Shown here: piece by piece, positions 20,811 to 30,655 of the stretch | Layout: each line of letters opens with the position of its first letter | How positions within the stretch are numbered: position 1 is the stretch's first letter | Source of the DNA: Oscarella lobularis | Lineage: Eukaryota; Porifera; Homoscleromorpha; Homosclerophorida; Oscarellidae | Length of the DNA stretch: 64,000 bases | Direction: 5' to 3' | Assembly: GCF_947507565.1 (NCBI RefSeq) | Contig: NC_089179.1 | Span: forward strand, 3,303,747 to 3,367,746 | Made by a program: the position numbers and the translations under genes | The notes under the pieces: generated by a model | Told to the model about the DNA's origin: nothing | Seen by the model: only the letters and a program-made list of their open reading frames with translations | Databases searched by the model: none

Positions 20811-22526
20811 CTACGAGCCAAAGTTGAGCAAGAATTTTCTATCGACGATAGCGCACTCGAAATCGTAAAAGTTTACGACGTTACAAGTCCTCCGGAATTT
20901 CGACCCGAACTTTCTCAAATCCATCTTGTCGGCTCGTTCGTCGTAGATCGCTACTTCGTCCTCGCTCATCCAATAGATCTTTTGACATTCGGAATCGGCG
21001 GCAATTCCATAATGCGGACGCAACGAATTGAAATACTGATGGGACAGATCGCCGCTGCGCCTGTCGAAAACAGCCACATCAGGAGAGAGCGTCGTACGAA
21101 GCTCTAAAGCGGCTGCATAAGAATGCTCGGCCGACATAATGTAGGCTCGATCTTTTGTCGTAGCGCTGTAGTTCCATTTGGCGCTTACTTTGCAACTCGT
21201 TGGGGAATGGCTTAACGGGCAGAAATCGAGCCACCTATCTTCTAACGTATCATAGATCATATAACCGTATTGCGTGGGCGTGGCGAACCCCAGTGCGTAG
21301 ATCTTATCTTCCATTGGGGATAACGTGTAGAATTGGCCGTTGAGTTTCTGACTAGGAGAAGCGATGCACTCCCACTTTTTACTCTCCGGTAGATAGACCT
21401 CGCATACGTCCGTCTTTGTTCCTTCGGCGATGCTCATGCCGTAGATGAGATCGTTGCAGCCGACTATCTCGTGTCGCGCTCGCTCGCGCGCTTCCATTCT
21501 CTCCCAACGTCCCGTATCGGCTTGAAATCTCTGTCCACTGCCCGATGGGGAGTACTCCTCTCCCGTTTCCGTTCGACAGCCGCTGCCGGAGAGCACGTAA
21601 AGATCGCCGCGCGACGAGGCGATTCTCGATCGCGCTATCTTGTCTAGCATCGGAGGAAACGCGCTCCACGTGTCGCTGCTGGCGTCGTATAGTCTGACGT
21701 CATTGGTCCTGTGTATCATGCTCGTAAAGCCACCGGCGACGAGCAAAACGCCGTCGCGACCGACTCGAGAGGGCAACCCCTTGCCGCTGCCCTCTCGCGA
21801 ATCATTGTAGTGCGACACGAGATCGAGATCGGCGAGACAGTCGGCCGAAATCTCGAAATCGAGTAGCGAAAAGCGAACGAAAGTCGAAAGCGATTCGACG
21901 TGTTCGCGACGAGCCGCTTCGTCGCGTTTGACCCACGCGCGAACGACGTCCAACACCTCGTCTTCGGACTTGACGCCCATTTCGTTGCACGCGAGAATCC
22001 GGCGAACGTATTCGACGGGCAGAGCGAGAAACTCGTCGTCGTCGATCAATTTCAAAATGCTCGTCGCCGCGACGCGTACGGCGACGCGAAACAGCGCGTC
22101 GTCGTCGTATCGATCGGCGAAGAGCACGAGGCTTAGACAGTTGGTCGCGTTGACGCGGCGTAGGAGCCACGTGCTGCACATCTTGAGGAGATTTTCGTTT
22201 TGTAGATAGTGAGCTGCCTCGTAGATGTCCTGTACGCTTTCTTGCGTTTCGGCGTTGTGCGTTTCGCCGATGTACGCGTAGTCGATTATCGCTTCGATCG
22301 CCGATCCGGCGATGTGCGGCAGAGCGACGTCCGTTTGCTCGCTCTCCTTATAGCCTTTGAACATCGTACGAAAAACGGGGCTCGCCGTTGCGAGTATGAC
22401 TCGGTGAGCGGGAAATCGTTCGCCGTCTCGACTGACGATGACGACGTCGCATAGATAGTTCGACTTGCGGAACGATGCGAGAGTCGTCATTGCGTTCGCA
22501 CGGTGGCCACTCGTCCTGAAGGCCAT
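20811..22526 (-). CDS. BTB-BACK-Kelch (KLHL-type) protein, intronless
   Basis: About 571 residues from MAFRTSG (22526); an in-frame ATG at 22571 would add 15. The BTB domain covers roughly residues 10-115, with the family signature DVVIVSRDGERFPAHRVILA and VFRTMFKG. The BACK domain follows at roughly 125-225 (CLSLVLFADRYDDDALF ... EDEVLDVVRAWVKRD). A Kelch propeller of degenerate repeats fills residues 255-550, with segments such as VLLVAGGF, LYVLSGSG and KIYALGFA. KLHL proteins are normally substrate adaptors for Cullin-3 ubiquitin ligases; the substrate here is unknown. The lack of introns in an intron-bearing neighbourhood suggests an old retrocopy, though many KLHL genes are naturally intron-poor. 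Confidence 0.92.
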   Translation of the reverse strand: MAFRTSGHRANAMTTLASFRKSNYLCDVVIVSRDGERFPAHRVILATASPVFRTMFKGYKESEQTDVALPHIAGSAIEAIIDYAYIGETHNAETQESVQDIYEAAHYLQNENLLKMCSTWLLRRVNATNCLSLVLFADRYDDDALFRVAVRVAATSILKLIDDDEFLALPVEYVRRILACNEMGVKSEDEVLDVVRAWVKRDEAARREHVESLSTFVRFSLLDFEISADCLADLDLVSHYNDSREGSGKGLPSRVGRDGVLLVAGGFTSMIHRTNDVRLYDASSDTWSAFPPMLDKIARSRIASSRGDLYVLSGSGCRTETGEEYSPSGSGQRFQADTGRWERMEARERARHEIVGCNDLIYGMSIAEGTKTDVCEVYLPESKKWECIASPSQKLNGQFYTLSPMEDKIYALGFATPTQYGYMIYDTLEDRWLDFCPLSHSPTSCKVSAKWNYSATTKDRAYIMSAEHSYAAALELRTTLSPDVAVFDRRSGDLSHQYFNSLRPHYGIAADSECQKIYWMSEDEVAIYDERADKMDLRKFGSKFRRTCNVVNFYDFECAIVDRKFLLNFGS

Positions 22527-22571
22527 TGTTCTTCGTTCGGAATCTTCGCGAGGACTGGCGGAACACAGCAA

Positions 22572-23379
22572 CGGTTGGGAAGGTAATCGCTTGCGCCTTT
22601 TTCTCCGGAATGCGCACTTGACAGTGGATAATTGCTAGTGTGACGTGACGTATTTTGGAAAATCGTATTGGCACCTTATGAAGTCGTATCCGTGCACTAG
22701 CTTGTAAAAGTGTCTTTATTTATAGTTTAGTATAATCGGTTTTCAAACTACAGTGCGACGCCTACTGAATGCTGCTGCTCATTCCTTTCGCAACATTCGC
22801 GGGACTCCAACAGGCCTATACGCAAGCATAAAGGTCAGACAGTTATTCTCGTATCCTAATCCTAACAAGAAATAAGTATTCGTGTTTAGGACGTGTGCCC
22901 ATAATTGTGATCGGAGCCGCCATCAGTATGACATTCGATTTTCGTTCTCCTTTCCGGAGTCCTTCGTCGAATCGAGCGATTCTGTTTATCGTAACAGCGG
23001 CGTGGAGCATCGTCGATGCTGTCTCAAACACTCAGGCAGCTGGAAAGTCTTTCGAACGGGTATATAGGCCCGGATTTTCCTATCGTTGCTTAATTGATAC
23101 ATGCAGCGATGCACTTCAGCATAACATCATCCCTATCAAACTCGGGATACTGCTTGATTGGTTCATTTATTGCATTGGTTCTTTATTTCGTTAGGGAGCT
23201 AGGGCGAGGGTGAAAGGAGGCGAAGGAAGCGACGTCATAGAGGTTATGCAGTGTCAACACTCAAGGGCGTCCCCCTTGAACTCCCCGCTGCGCTACGCTC
23301 CTGGATTCTCTCGGCGTTTGTCTAGTTTATTGAAGAGGGATATTGTCAGTATCTGTCACTCATCAATTGCTTGAAAAAA
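22572..23379. promoter_or_regulatory. Divergent intergenic region, Kelch / MFS
   Basis: About 800 bp between the Kelch start (minus) and the transporter start (plus). It contains GACGTCATAG near 23231 (CRE-like) and TGACGTGACGTA near 22641. No RNA gene or conserved open frame was seen. Confidence 0.4.
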
Positions 23380-24726
23380 ATGGATGAAGGTGCGAAAGGT
23401 ATCGCTCTCGTAGCGTTGGGCCAAGCAGACGAATCAGAGAACACTGACGCGAACGCTTCCACCGAATCGTCACGGTGTTTACGTGGACTCGTGGCTCTAG
23501 TGTGTTTCCTCATCTCCTGTTCAATCGGAGTAGTCCTCGCTGGAAGCTATCTCGTAAAACCCGTTCAACGTTCCTGCCCCGAATGGAGGGAATCGACGAC
23601 AGTAATCGGCCAAGCAGTCATGATGTCCCTCATAGGATTAGCGGCAATACCCCAAGGCGAACTCGTTCGCTTCTGGTCTTCACGGACCTTTTTCTTCACC
23701 GGAATTCTTCTTTACGCCACCGGATTCGGTGTGGGCGGCGTTGCCGTAACAACGTGCAAGGATGGTACTCATCTAACTCGAGGATTTTATATATTGAGCT
23801 TTGCGGTTCTGGGAGTCGCCTTTGGGTTTCCGTTCCGGGCTTGCATAGGTTTGATATTATTTTATTGTCTAAGTCTCACGTATGCATTTTCTTTTCTAGA
23901 TTTATTAATTGTCTATTTTCCTCGTCGTCCCAAAGGCGGAATTGCGTTCGTCTCCACAGGGATTTCGATCGGTGCAATTCTTTTCGATCAATTCTTTTTG
24001 GCCATGAAGAAGTTGGCCGACATTGACGTTATCGACACGTCGACGATTTTTTTCACAGCTGGCGCTCTCGGAATACTGATCTCGATTCCGGGTTTGTGTA
24101 TACCTAGACAAACGTCGAAGATAGAAGAAAACAGCGAAACTAAAACTGTAACCCTACTCTTCACCAAGACTTATTATCTGCTCGTGTTTATACGTACGTC
24201 TTTCATGCTGCCTGGATTTGGATTGCTGAGTCGGCAGGATGCATTTCTAACGGATCTCTGGCCGGAAGAAACCCCACTTGCCAGCCTAGCGGCTATTGCT
24301 CAGACATCCTACTTAGCAAGTCAAATCGTCGCTATGCTCCGTGTCGACAAGATTGCACCTTCTACTCTATTGATTTGTTTCTCTGCCTTGCAAGCACTAT
24401 GTCTAGCCTTCATGCCGTCGTTGCTAGGAAGCCAGTACATTGGCGTTGCTGTCTACTCACTTTTCTCGTTCTCATTCGGCTTTCAGAAGCCCATGGGTGG
24501 AGCAATTGTTGCAGAGATCTACGGAGTGGAAGTGGCATCGAAAGGAGCACTTCAGCTCACTGTTTCCTATTCGATTGCTGGTCTCTTTGGACCGCTGATA
24601 ATGCAAGCAATGTATTCGCACTGGAGCGATTTCAAGCCCTTTATTTATTTTTCGCAGGGTCTAGTTTTAGTTGGCTACTTGTCACTTGTCGCATTTTGTT
24701 CTTTTAGAAGTCGAAAATCGTCGTAG
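23380..24726 (+). CDS. Major facilitator superfamily transporter
   Basis: Exons 23380-23848 and 23900-24726, about 431 residues. The 51-bp intron is a multiple of three and stop-free, so the frame also reads through it; the GT-AG ends and the smooth join ACIDLLIVYFPRRPKG support splicing. The N-terminal 30 residues are acidic and soluble. Then come about 12 hydrophobic segments split by a charged cytoplasmic loop (RQTSKIEENSETK) near the middle, the usual 6+6 MFS plan. Conserved-looking bits include GIAFVSTGISIGA and FQKPMGGAIVAEIYG. The overall look is of monocarboxylate or oxalate/formate-type MFS; the substrate is unknown. The first ATG is at 23380. Confidence 0.85.
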   Translation: MDEGAKGIALVALGQADESENTDANASTESSRCLRGLVALVCFLISCSIGVVLAGSYLVKPVQRSCPEWRESTTVIGQAVMMSLIGLAAIPQGELVRFWSSRTFFFTGILLYATGFGVGGVAVTTCKDGTHLTRGFYILSFAVLGVAFGFPFRACIGLILFYCLSLTYAFSFLDLLIVYFPRRPKGGIAFVSTGISIGAILFDQFFLAMKKLADIDVIDTSTIFFTAGALGILISIPGLCIPRQTSKIEENSETKTVTLLFTKTYYLLVFIRTSFMLPGFGLLSRQDAFLTDLWPEETPLASLAAIAQTSYLASQIVAMLRVDKIAPSTLLICFSALQALCLAFMPSLLGSQYIGVAVYSLFSFSFGFQKPMGGAIVAEIYGVEVASKGALQLTVSYSIAGLFGPLIMQAMYSHWSDFKPFIYFSQGLVLVGYLSLVAFCSFRSRKSS

Positions 24727-25521
24727 TCAGCCGTTGACCCGGATATATGTAGGTTCTTCTCGTTTTTGCGTCCTGCGTACACCGAAACGGAGCCAGTAGT
24801 CACTAGATGCTCTTCGCACAGCGCTACGGGGTAGCTAGGTTTGCCGCAGATCTCCAGTGGGTCGTCATTCGTCTAGCCGGCTGTCAGGCGGTGGTCCGCT
24901 TTTCACAATGTACCCGCATGCTCTTTTTCTATGACGCGTACCACGCAGCTGATAATCTACAAACATTTTTGAGCCGAAACGATGCTAATCTTAGTTCGTT
25001 CGTTTCAGATACGGGGCGTTGATCTGTTGTAATCCGGGTTGTTGGTCATGACGTTCTGTTTTGGCTTCGTAGAAGAATCCTGCGTCTCTCGCCAGAGCAA
25101 CGACAATAACGTTCAGAATACGACGCAGAAACACTTTTTACTGAATATTTGTAACTGGAAACAAAGAAGAATTGCGTGGACGCGGTCATTTAGCCACCAT
25201 CAAAGTGCGAACATGTCATCCGTTTAATAAATACGCTAGAAGAATAGTAGGTTTACAGGTCCGGAGGTAGCAGGTTATCTGGTCGGTAGTTAGTACAGTT
25301 CAGTTCAGAGATGGACTGTACTTACCTGTTGCTAGCACTTGACCTTTTGTAAATTTTTAATTAACCAGTACAGTAATCTAGGAGTAGCAGGCACGTTTTT
25401 TATGCAGAGATTACTTATTCCGTACTTTTTAACAATCAAATAGCGCGTCGAACTCATCGAACTACTCTTCGAATAATTCGAACTGCTAGTGCTAGCGTGC
25501 GTTGTTTTGCCCATGCGCTCA
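24727..25521. other. 3' flank of the transporter gene, no gene seen
   Basis: About 800 bp without a supported gene, RNA or repeat. A GTTAGTACAGTTCAG-type short repeat near 25288-25315 is the only regularity. Confidence 0.4.
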
Positions 25522-25529
25522 AAAGCGTT

Positions 25530-26072
25530 GGCCGTGGCTGCCCTTACGGATACGTAAGGCCGTTATCCTTACGGACACAAAAGTGATCATGCGCAGTGCC
25601 CTATATAGAGAGCTTAGAAAGCGTTCTTCATGTACCTAACCCAACACCAACCCTAAACCTTACTGGTATCGGTGGCGGCCCCGCTCCGGGCTTAACCGCC
25701 CCAATGAGCATGGGTCGCAGAGGGGGGCTTCGCCCCCCTGGAACCACCATGCTACGGGCGGTTAAGCCACAGTCGCGGGTGATCGTATATCGCCGATTAG
25801 GTACAGAGAAAAAAGAAAAAAAGATAAAAAAGAAAAAAGAAAGAAAGAAAAAAAGAAAAAAAAGAGCACGCTTCGGGATTCGAACCCGGCGCCTGCTGCG
25901 TGGGAGCCGTAACCCCCCCCCCCCCCCGCGCCTGTACGCGTGAGCTATCGCGTCACCCTCGAGATAGACCAGTTATCACAACCTTTTAATCCTCGAAATA
26001 ACGCACTGCGCATGATCATTTTGGTGTCCGTAAGGATAAAGGCCTTACGTATCCGTAAGAGCAGCCACTGCG
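25530..26072. mobile_element. Non-autonomous element with ~65-bp inverted repeats, 8-bp TSD
   Basis: Long inverted repeats (left includes TTACGGATACGTAAGG ... ATCCTTACGGACAC ... GATCATGCGCAGTG; the right end is its complement with few mismatches) flanked by AAAGCGTT at 25522-25529 and 26073-26080. An 8-bp duplication suggests hAT. The interior holds a second, shorter inverted pair (GGGCTTAACCGCCCC at about 25687 and GGGCGGTTAAGCC at about 25755) around a GGGGGGCTTCGCCCCCC hairpin, then the tRNA-like SINE. It has no transposase. Confidence 0.82.
25805..25968 (-). mobile_element. tRNA-derived SINE-like insertion
   Basis: On the minus strand GCCGGGTTCGAATCCCG (about 25876-25893) is an excellent tRNA T-arm and pol III B box. 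An A-box-like GATAGCTCACGCG lies about 60 bases upstream, next to a long homopolymeric G run (C run on plus, about 25912-25926). The 5' and 3' ends do not pair as an acceptor stem, so this is not an intact tRNA. Downstream lies a roughly 55-bp pyrimidine tract (T-rich with C) that would end pol III transcription. Best read as a SINE head with a simple-sequence tail. Confidence 0.6.
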
Positions 26073-26080
26073 AAAGCGTT

Positions 26081-28750
26081 CGCCCTGTTCTTTCTCTGAA
26101 GGCCTTCGCCGTGCGTCTAGGCAAGCAGAATCAGTGTAGCGGCGAAGAAGGAACGGCGTGAAGGTATTTCGACTTTGGGGACCCAATCTAGCGGTGTATA
26201 CGATGGACGGCGTCTCTGCGCGCGCTCGCGTGGCCCACGCGGTGGAATTGGTGTTTCGCAGTGCCCACTCGCATAATAGTTTTTTTCAGTGGCTGTGTAG
26301 GGAGCATTTAGCTTATTATTAAGTTAATAATTAATTAGTAGTGAAGACTACCTACTACTGTATACCCTAACATGTACTTTCCTTGAGAAAAGTGTCGTTG
26401 TGATTTGCACAGTTCATATTGTTGATCACGGGATTCACTTATTTCCTTGATCATGATTAATATTAGGGTAAATAAAAGAGGTGACAGACAAATCAGCGGA
26501 CGAGCCTTATTCCAAAGAGCGTAAGGAGATGGCTGCATGCAGTGCAACAAAAAAATGCAGTCAATAAATTAAATTTCCTAAAAGCACGTGAATGGATAAG
26601 CCTATTTTTTTTCTTCTATCATCTTCTTTACATTCTAGGTCTTTCTGTATCAACAATGCACCGCGCTGTTGATTCGTTGTTGGACCATCTGAGAACTTTT
26701 CTAGTTGACGACGTCTCTTAGCACGAAGTAGAGAGTTAGGTTAAATTATATGATTTCTTATTGATTCTGTCTAGAACGCGTAGCCCACTTCCTCGTGCTC
26801 TTACATCTGAAAATAGAGTATGAGATGCAGAAAAATTAAACGTGAGTTCTCTAAACTCATTTCAGCACGTGCCATGCTATTGATTTCTAGTCTCCTTGAG
26901 TTGCCTGACCTGCAACAACATCGGAGATTAATTAAGATTGTCACTGGGCTTGTGGACGCTAAGGTATCTCGCAGATTTATGTATTGTTTCCCTCACGTGG
27001 CAAAGTCTGACGCACTCTTAGCGCGCTATACTTCAAGTTCAAGACTCACAACTCTTTAGGACGAAAAACGTCGAAGCGAACTATTCCGACAAGGTGCGAT
27101 GCTTTTATTTGCGTAAACCTGCTCTTCGCTTTCCTTTCGCTGTTGCTATAGCGTCTAGAGCGACGTTTTTACGTGTAATTTTCGACCCGTCGATAGTAGA
27201 GCCTCGAAAACGCGCCTAGAAAGCGGTTTCTCGTTTTATTCGACCGACACACGGCGTATCTCGATCGCTAAGAGTCGAAACGGCTCACGTGGGACCCCCT
27301 TCCGATTTCGGGCCCCGTTTTTCGTCTTAGATTCCTAACGTAGTCGAAATCAGCGAACCTAGAGCACTTCAAACGATGAATCGCTTCGTTTGAGACCGTT
27401 AGATTGGCTATTTGCGATGGGACGATTTTTCGCCGACCGTGAGCTATAGCTCATGGTTTTTGGTGAGTTTGGTCACTCCTTAGATTCCTGATTTTTTTGC
27501 ATGAAATGCTGTGGTTTTTCATTTCTTTGACCTCGCAGTAGCGAATTGGCGTAACGCGTTCGATTTTGGCTAATATTTGGATTTATGTGTAGATATAATA
27601 TCAACATGTGACCGGAAGTTGACTGAAAATGCGGCCAGACGAAGATCATCCACCTCTCTCGGCCAAGAGGTGAAAAATCGTCTAAACTAGGCCCGCACGC
27701 TGGGGTGAACGGCTGACCCCCCCTGTGGACTTGGGATAAATGTTCACCCTGGGGACTTGGGCAAATGTCTCCCTCCTTGGGGGCGGGAGGTTAATGTGCC
27801 CTTCTCCCGCGGACTTGGGAGTGAAGTCCAACTGTGGGGACTGCAGACTCAGTCCCACCGCTTTGCTTGTCTCAATGACGGGTCGAGCGGCAGCGCAGGA
27901 GCCGCAGCTCGAGGACAAGGAGCAACGGAGGACGACGACGGGGACGCGGAAGAAAACACATAGGCTTTTCAATTTTTATTTGTATCCGGGACATTTCAAT
28001 AAAAAATTGAGCGCAGTTTCACCTACTTTTACGTGCAGTACACGCGCGACTCGTTCGCATCCGGATGACTGCGCGTTAGCGTGACAGGCGCCGGCGCATA
28101 TCGCTTTGTGCGCGTTGAAACACTGGTCGCATTTTTCATTGCGCTGTTTTTTGCGCATACCAATGCACACATACGATTCAACGCTTACCTCAGCCGCCCG
28201 TCCCGAACGGGAGCGTACGCGCGTGTGCAGTAACCGTAAACGACCCCATACTTGGAGACCAAGAGCACTACACTACTCTACTCTACACAGCAACTCAAGC
28301 ATGCAGCTACTAAAAAAACGAAACGACATGCATTCTTTGGAGCTTCGTTTGCCTTCTGCGCGCTCTATAAAGGAATCCACTGCGCAATTGAATGAGAAAA
28401 TACATGATATACCGAGGTTGCCGTCATTGAACACTTGCACTATAGACAAGAGACATCGATAGCCGGACACACTTAAAGAGATCAATAATAGCAATGAAAA
28501 CAATGAAATTGTCTGTACGGGCTAACTGCAAATGCTGCGGTAGCCAGCCAACGCGCTGCCTCAGTGACCCGTCCACCATTAGAAATGACCCCCTGAAATG
28601 CAAGCCAGGAAGTATAGAACCCTATAAAAAAACGTTTGAATGATCATAAATGCTAGAGAAACACTTCTGGTTACCTGTGAAAACCACCCCCTACCCCAAA
28701 TAATAAATGGAGACGGAGACCTGAATGTGGATATACAAAGAAATTAACAC
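26081..28750. other. Gene-poor stretch
   Basis: No supported gene. Around 27720-27850 an imperfect G-rich repeat recurs, with GGACTTGGG appearing at least three times (about 27726, 27753 and 27812). The open frames crossing it are compositional, not conserved. AT-rich sequence at 26280-26580 and a more GC-rich tract at 27060-27450 show a compositional mosaic, as expected of old transposon debris. Confidence 0.4.
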
Positions 28751-29130
28751 AGCATTCATTGACCTAAAAAGCGGATCAAAAATGGACAAAGTAAACACTA
28801 AATTACCACAATAATCCATTGACCTAAAACCTAAAAGGAAACCCTAAAAGGAAACCCTAAAAAATTAGGTAATTATAAATCCCCTAAATTACCTCACAAA
28901 TCCATTGACCTAAAACCTAGAAGGAAGGAAGGAAAAAATCTAGTCTACGCCTAAAAGAATAACCTAAATTACCTCACTAATCCATTGACCTAAAACCTTA
29001 CACTACATCTAAAAGACGAGTTAGAAAATTAATTAACGAAAACAACCTAAATTACCTCGCAATCCATTGACCTAAAATATGCCTATACTCTAATCAACCT
29101 AGATTACCTCACAAATCCATTGAAATGGTC
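28750..29130. repeat. Degenerate tandem repeat with CCATTGACCTAAA core
   Basis: The core CATTGACCTAAA recurs at about 28756, 28817, 28904, 28983 and 29066, with a final diverged copy at about 29118 (CCATTGAAATGG). Spacing is 60-90 bp. Between cores are AAATTACCTCAC and AAACCCTAAAAGG blocks. It looks like a decaying minisatellite. Confidence 0.75.
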
Positions 29131-30381
29131 TAACCGATGGCGGCTGCCAGCTAAGCACGTTTGTGAGTGGGGAAGGAGCTACAAAGCCTATCTATCATCG
29201 GGAATACCGCCCTACCTACTGACAGCCGCCCTAAACCCTAATGCATCGCAACCGCTAGCGTAGTTTGCAAAGCCAAGCACGAATGCACACATCATTTTTT
29301 TGATGGACGATGCAGAGTTTTTGTTGTCCCACTAGGCTCTCTGCTATGTGCATACATAGGACCCCCTGTATCTATTTTTCTCCCAAAAAAAGAGTGGAGA
29401 GCTTCACGCTGTTCTGCTATTGCCCCTCACTGCGAGTCCCCACCTAAGCGTTTTATGCGCTAGATCCGAAGAAGAAGCAATGGCAAAACGAGCAATTCCA
29501 CTTGGTATGCACACAACAGAGAGCCGACCCCTTAGGTAAACGCCTACACCCAGATGCATGGAGGGACCCATTGGAATGCGGTGCATACCTGCGGTATTTT
29601 CTCTTCATCTGGTGGAAGAATCTTTGCCTATTCTCCTCCCCAAACTTTATCCCAGTCTTCGACGGCGGGAGAATTTTTGCTATCCTCCTCCCCCAATAAT
29701 CAGTAAATAATGACGACGTCTCCTTAAATCAAAACATTATTCACGCGAAAAGGATTAAAATATTCCTTACCTTTAGTCACGTGCGCGAAACCACGACTTC
29801 GGCTCGTCGGACTCGTGTCGTCACGCCTGTAATTAGATTGAGCGGCGATATGTCACCCTACGCGCTGCTTACGTTTTTTTTCCCCAGCACGCACGACAGC
29901 CTTTGTCTTCGAACAAAAACTCGGAGCGCGTCGTCGCACGGCGTAAACGCGATCTAAAAAACGCGATGGACCCAACGCGATCCACGCGAGTTCAAAAACG
30001 CGCGACTGTAGACTGACCAGCGCGCGGGCCACGTGGCGCCGTCTTTGCGTCGGGGAGTAATCCTTCGCGAAGGATTGCGGGATTCCTGCGCGAGAAAATC
30101 GAAACGATTCGATTTGGTCGACGCAATGGCGCGTATTTTGACGCTTACCGCTGTCGTCGGAGTCCACGCCGACGTTCGCTTGATCTCCGAAGCCCGTCGC
30201 GAGGCGGTATGCTTCTTTTCGGCGGCCCGGAACGCGAAAACGAGCGAGTAGTGGCCGTCAAAGGGCGGAGGGCATAGACGAAGCCTCTATCTACGAAACT
30301 GGCCGGAGAATGACTCGCTGTCCCGTCCAATCACGATTCTTTGTCTGAGCACGTGGGCGAGACGGCACAAACACCCGGATT
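29131..30381. other. Non-coding stretch 3' of the ROCO gene
   Basis: No supported gene. At 29139-29235 a GGCGGCTGCCAG / CTGACAGCCGCC inverted pair occurs. At about 29600-29695 a TCCTCCCC-ended block is repeated twice with a spacing of about 60 bp. 29820-30330 is GC-rich and CpG-rich, with CGCG-containing open frames on both strands that lack family similarity, so possibly a promoter or island remnant. Confidence 0.35.
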
Positions 30382-30655
30382 AACTGTGCGATCAAAGGCA
30401 AAAGTCTAAAAACATAAAAATTCGTGTCATGAACAGTAAAAGACAGGTAAAATATTAGCACGCAGTTATTTAGCGAAATACGTCTAGGAACTGACTTGAG
30501 TAGTGACAACTTGAACTCGTACATATTATATGGAAAAAAGTACTAAGTGAAGGGAGGTGCCTGTGCATCCATCAGCGAAGTAAAAAAGACTACGATGACA
30601 TAAAATGAATGGGTCACTTCGAGCGGTTGTGGAATATAATATACTGAAACCGATT

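Noticed and set aside
25870-25968. Intact tRNA gene
   Set aside because: The T-arm is perfect, but the acceptor ends do not pair and a homopolymer interrupts the D-arm/anticodon region; read as a tRNA-derived SINE instead.
27682-28084. Open frames on both strands in the G-rich repeat region
   Set aside because: Composition-driven, internally repetitive, and no family similarity on either strand.
29853-30251. Overlapping frames in the GC-rich block before the duplication
   Set aside because: Arg-rich frames typical of CpG-rich non-coding DNA; no splice context or domain.
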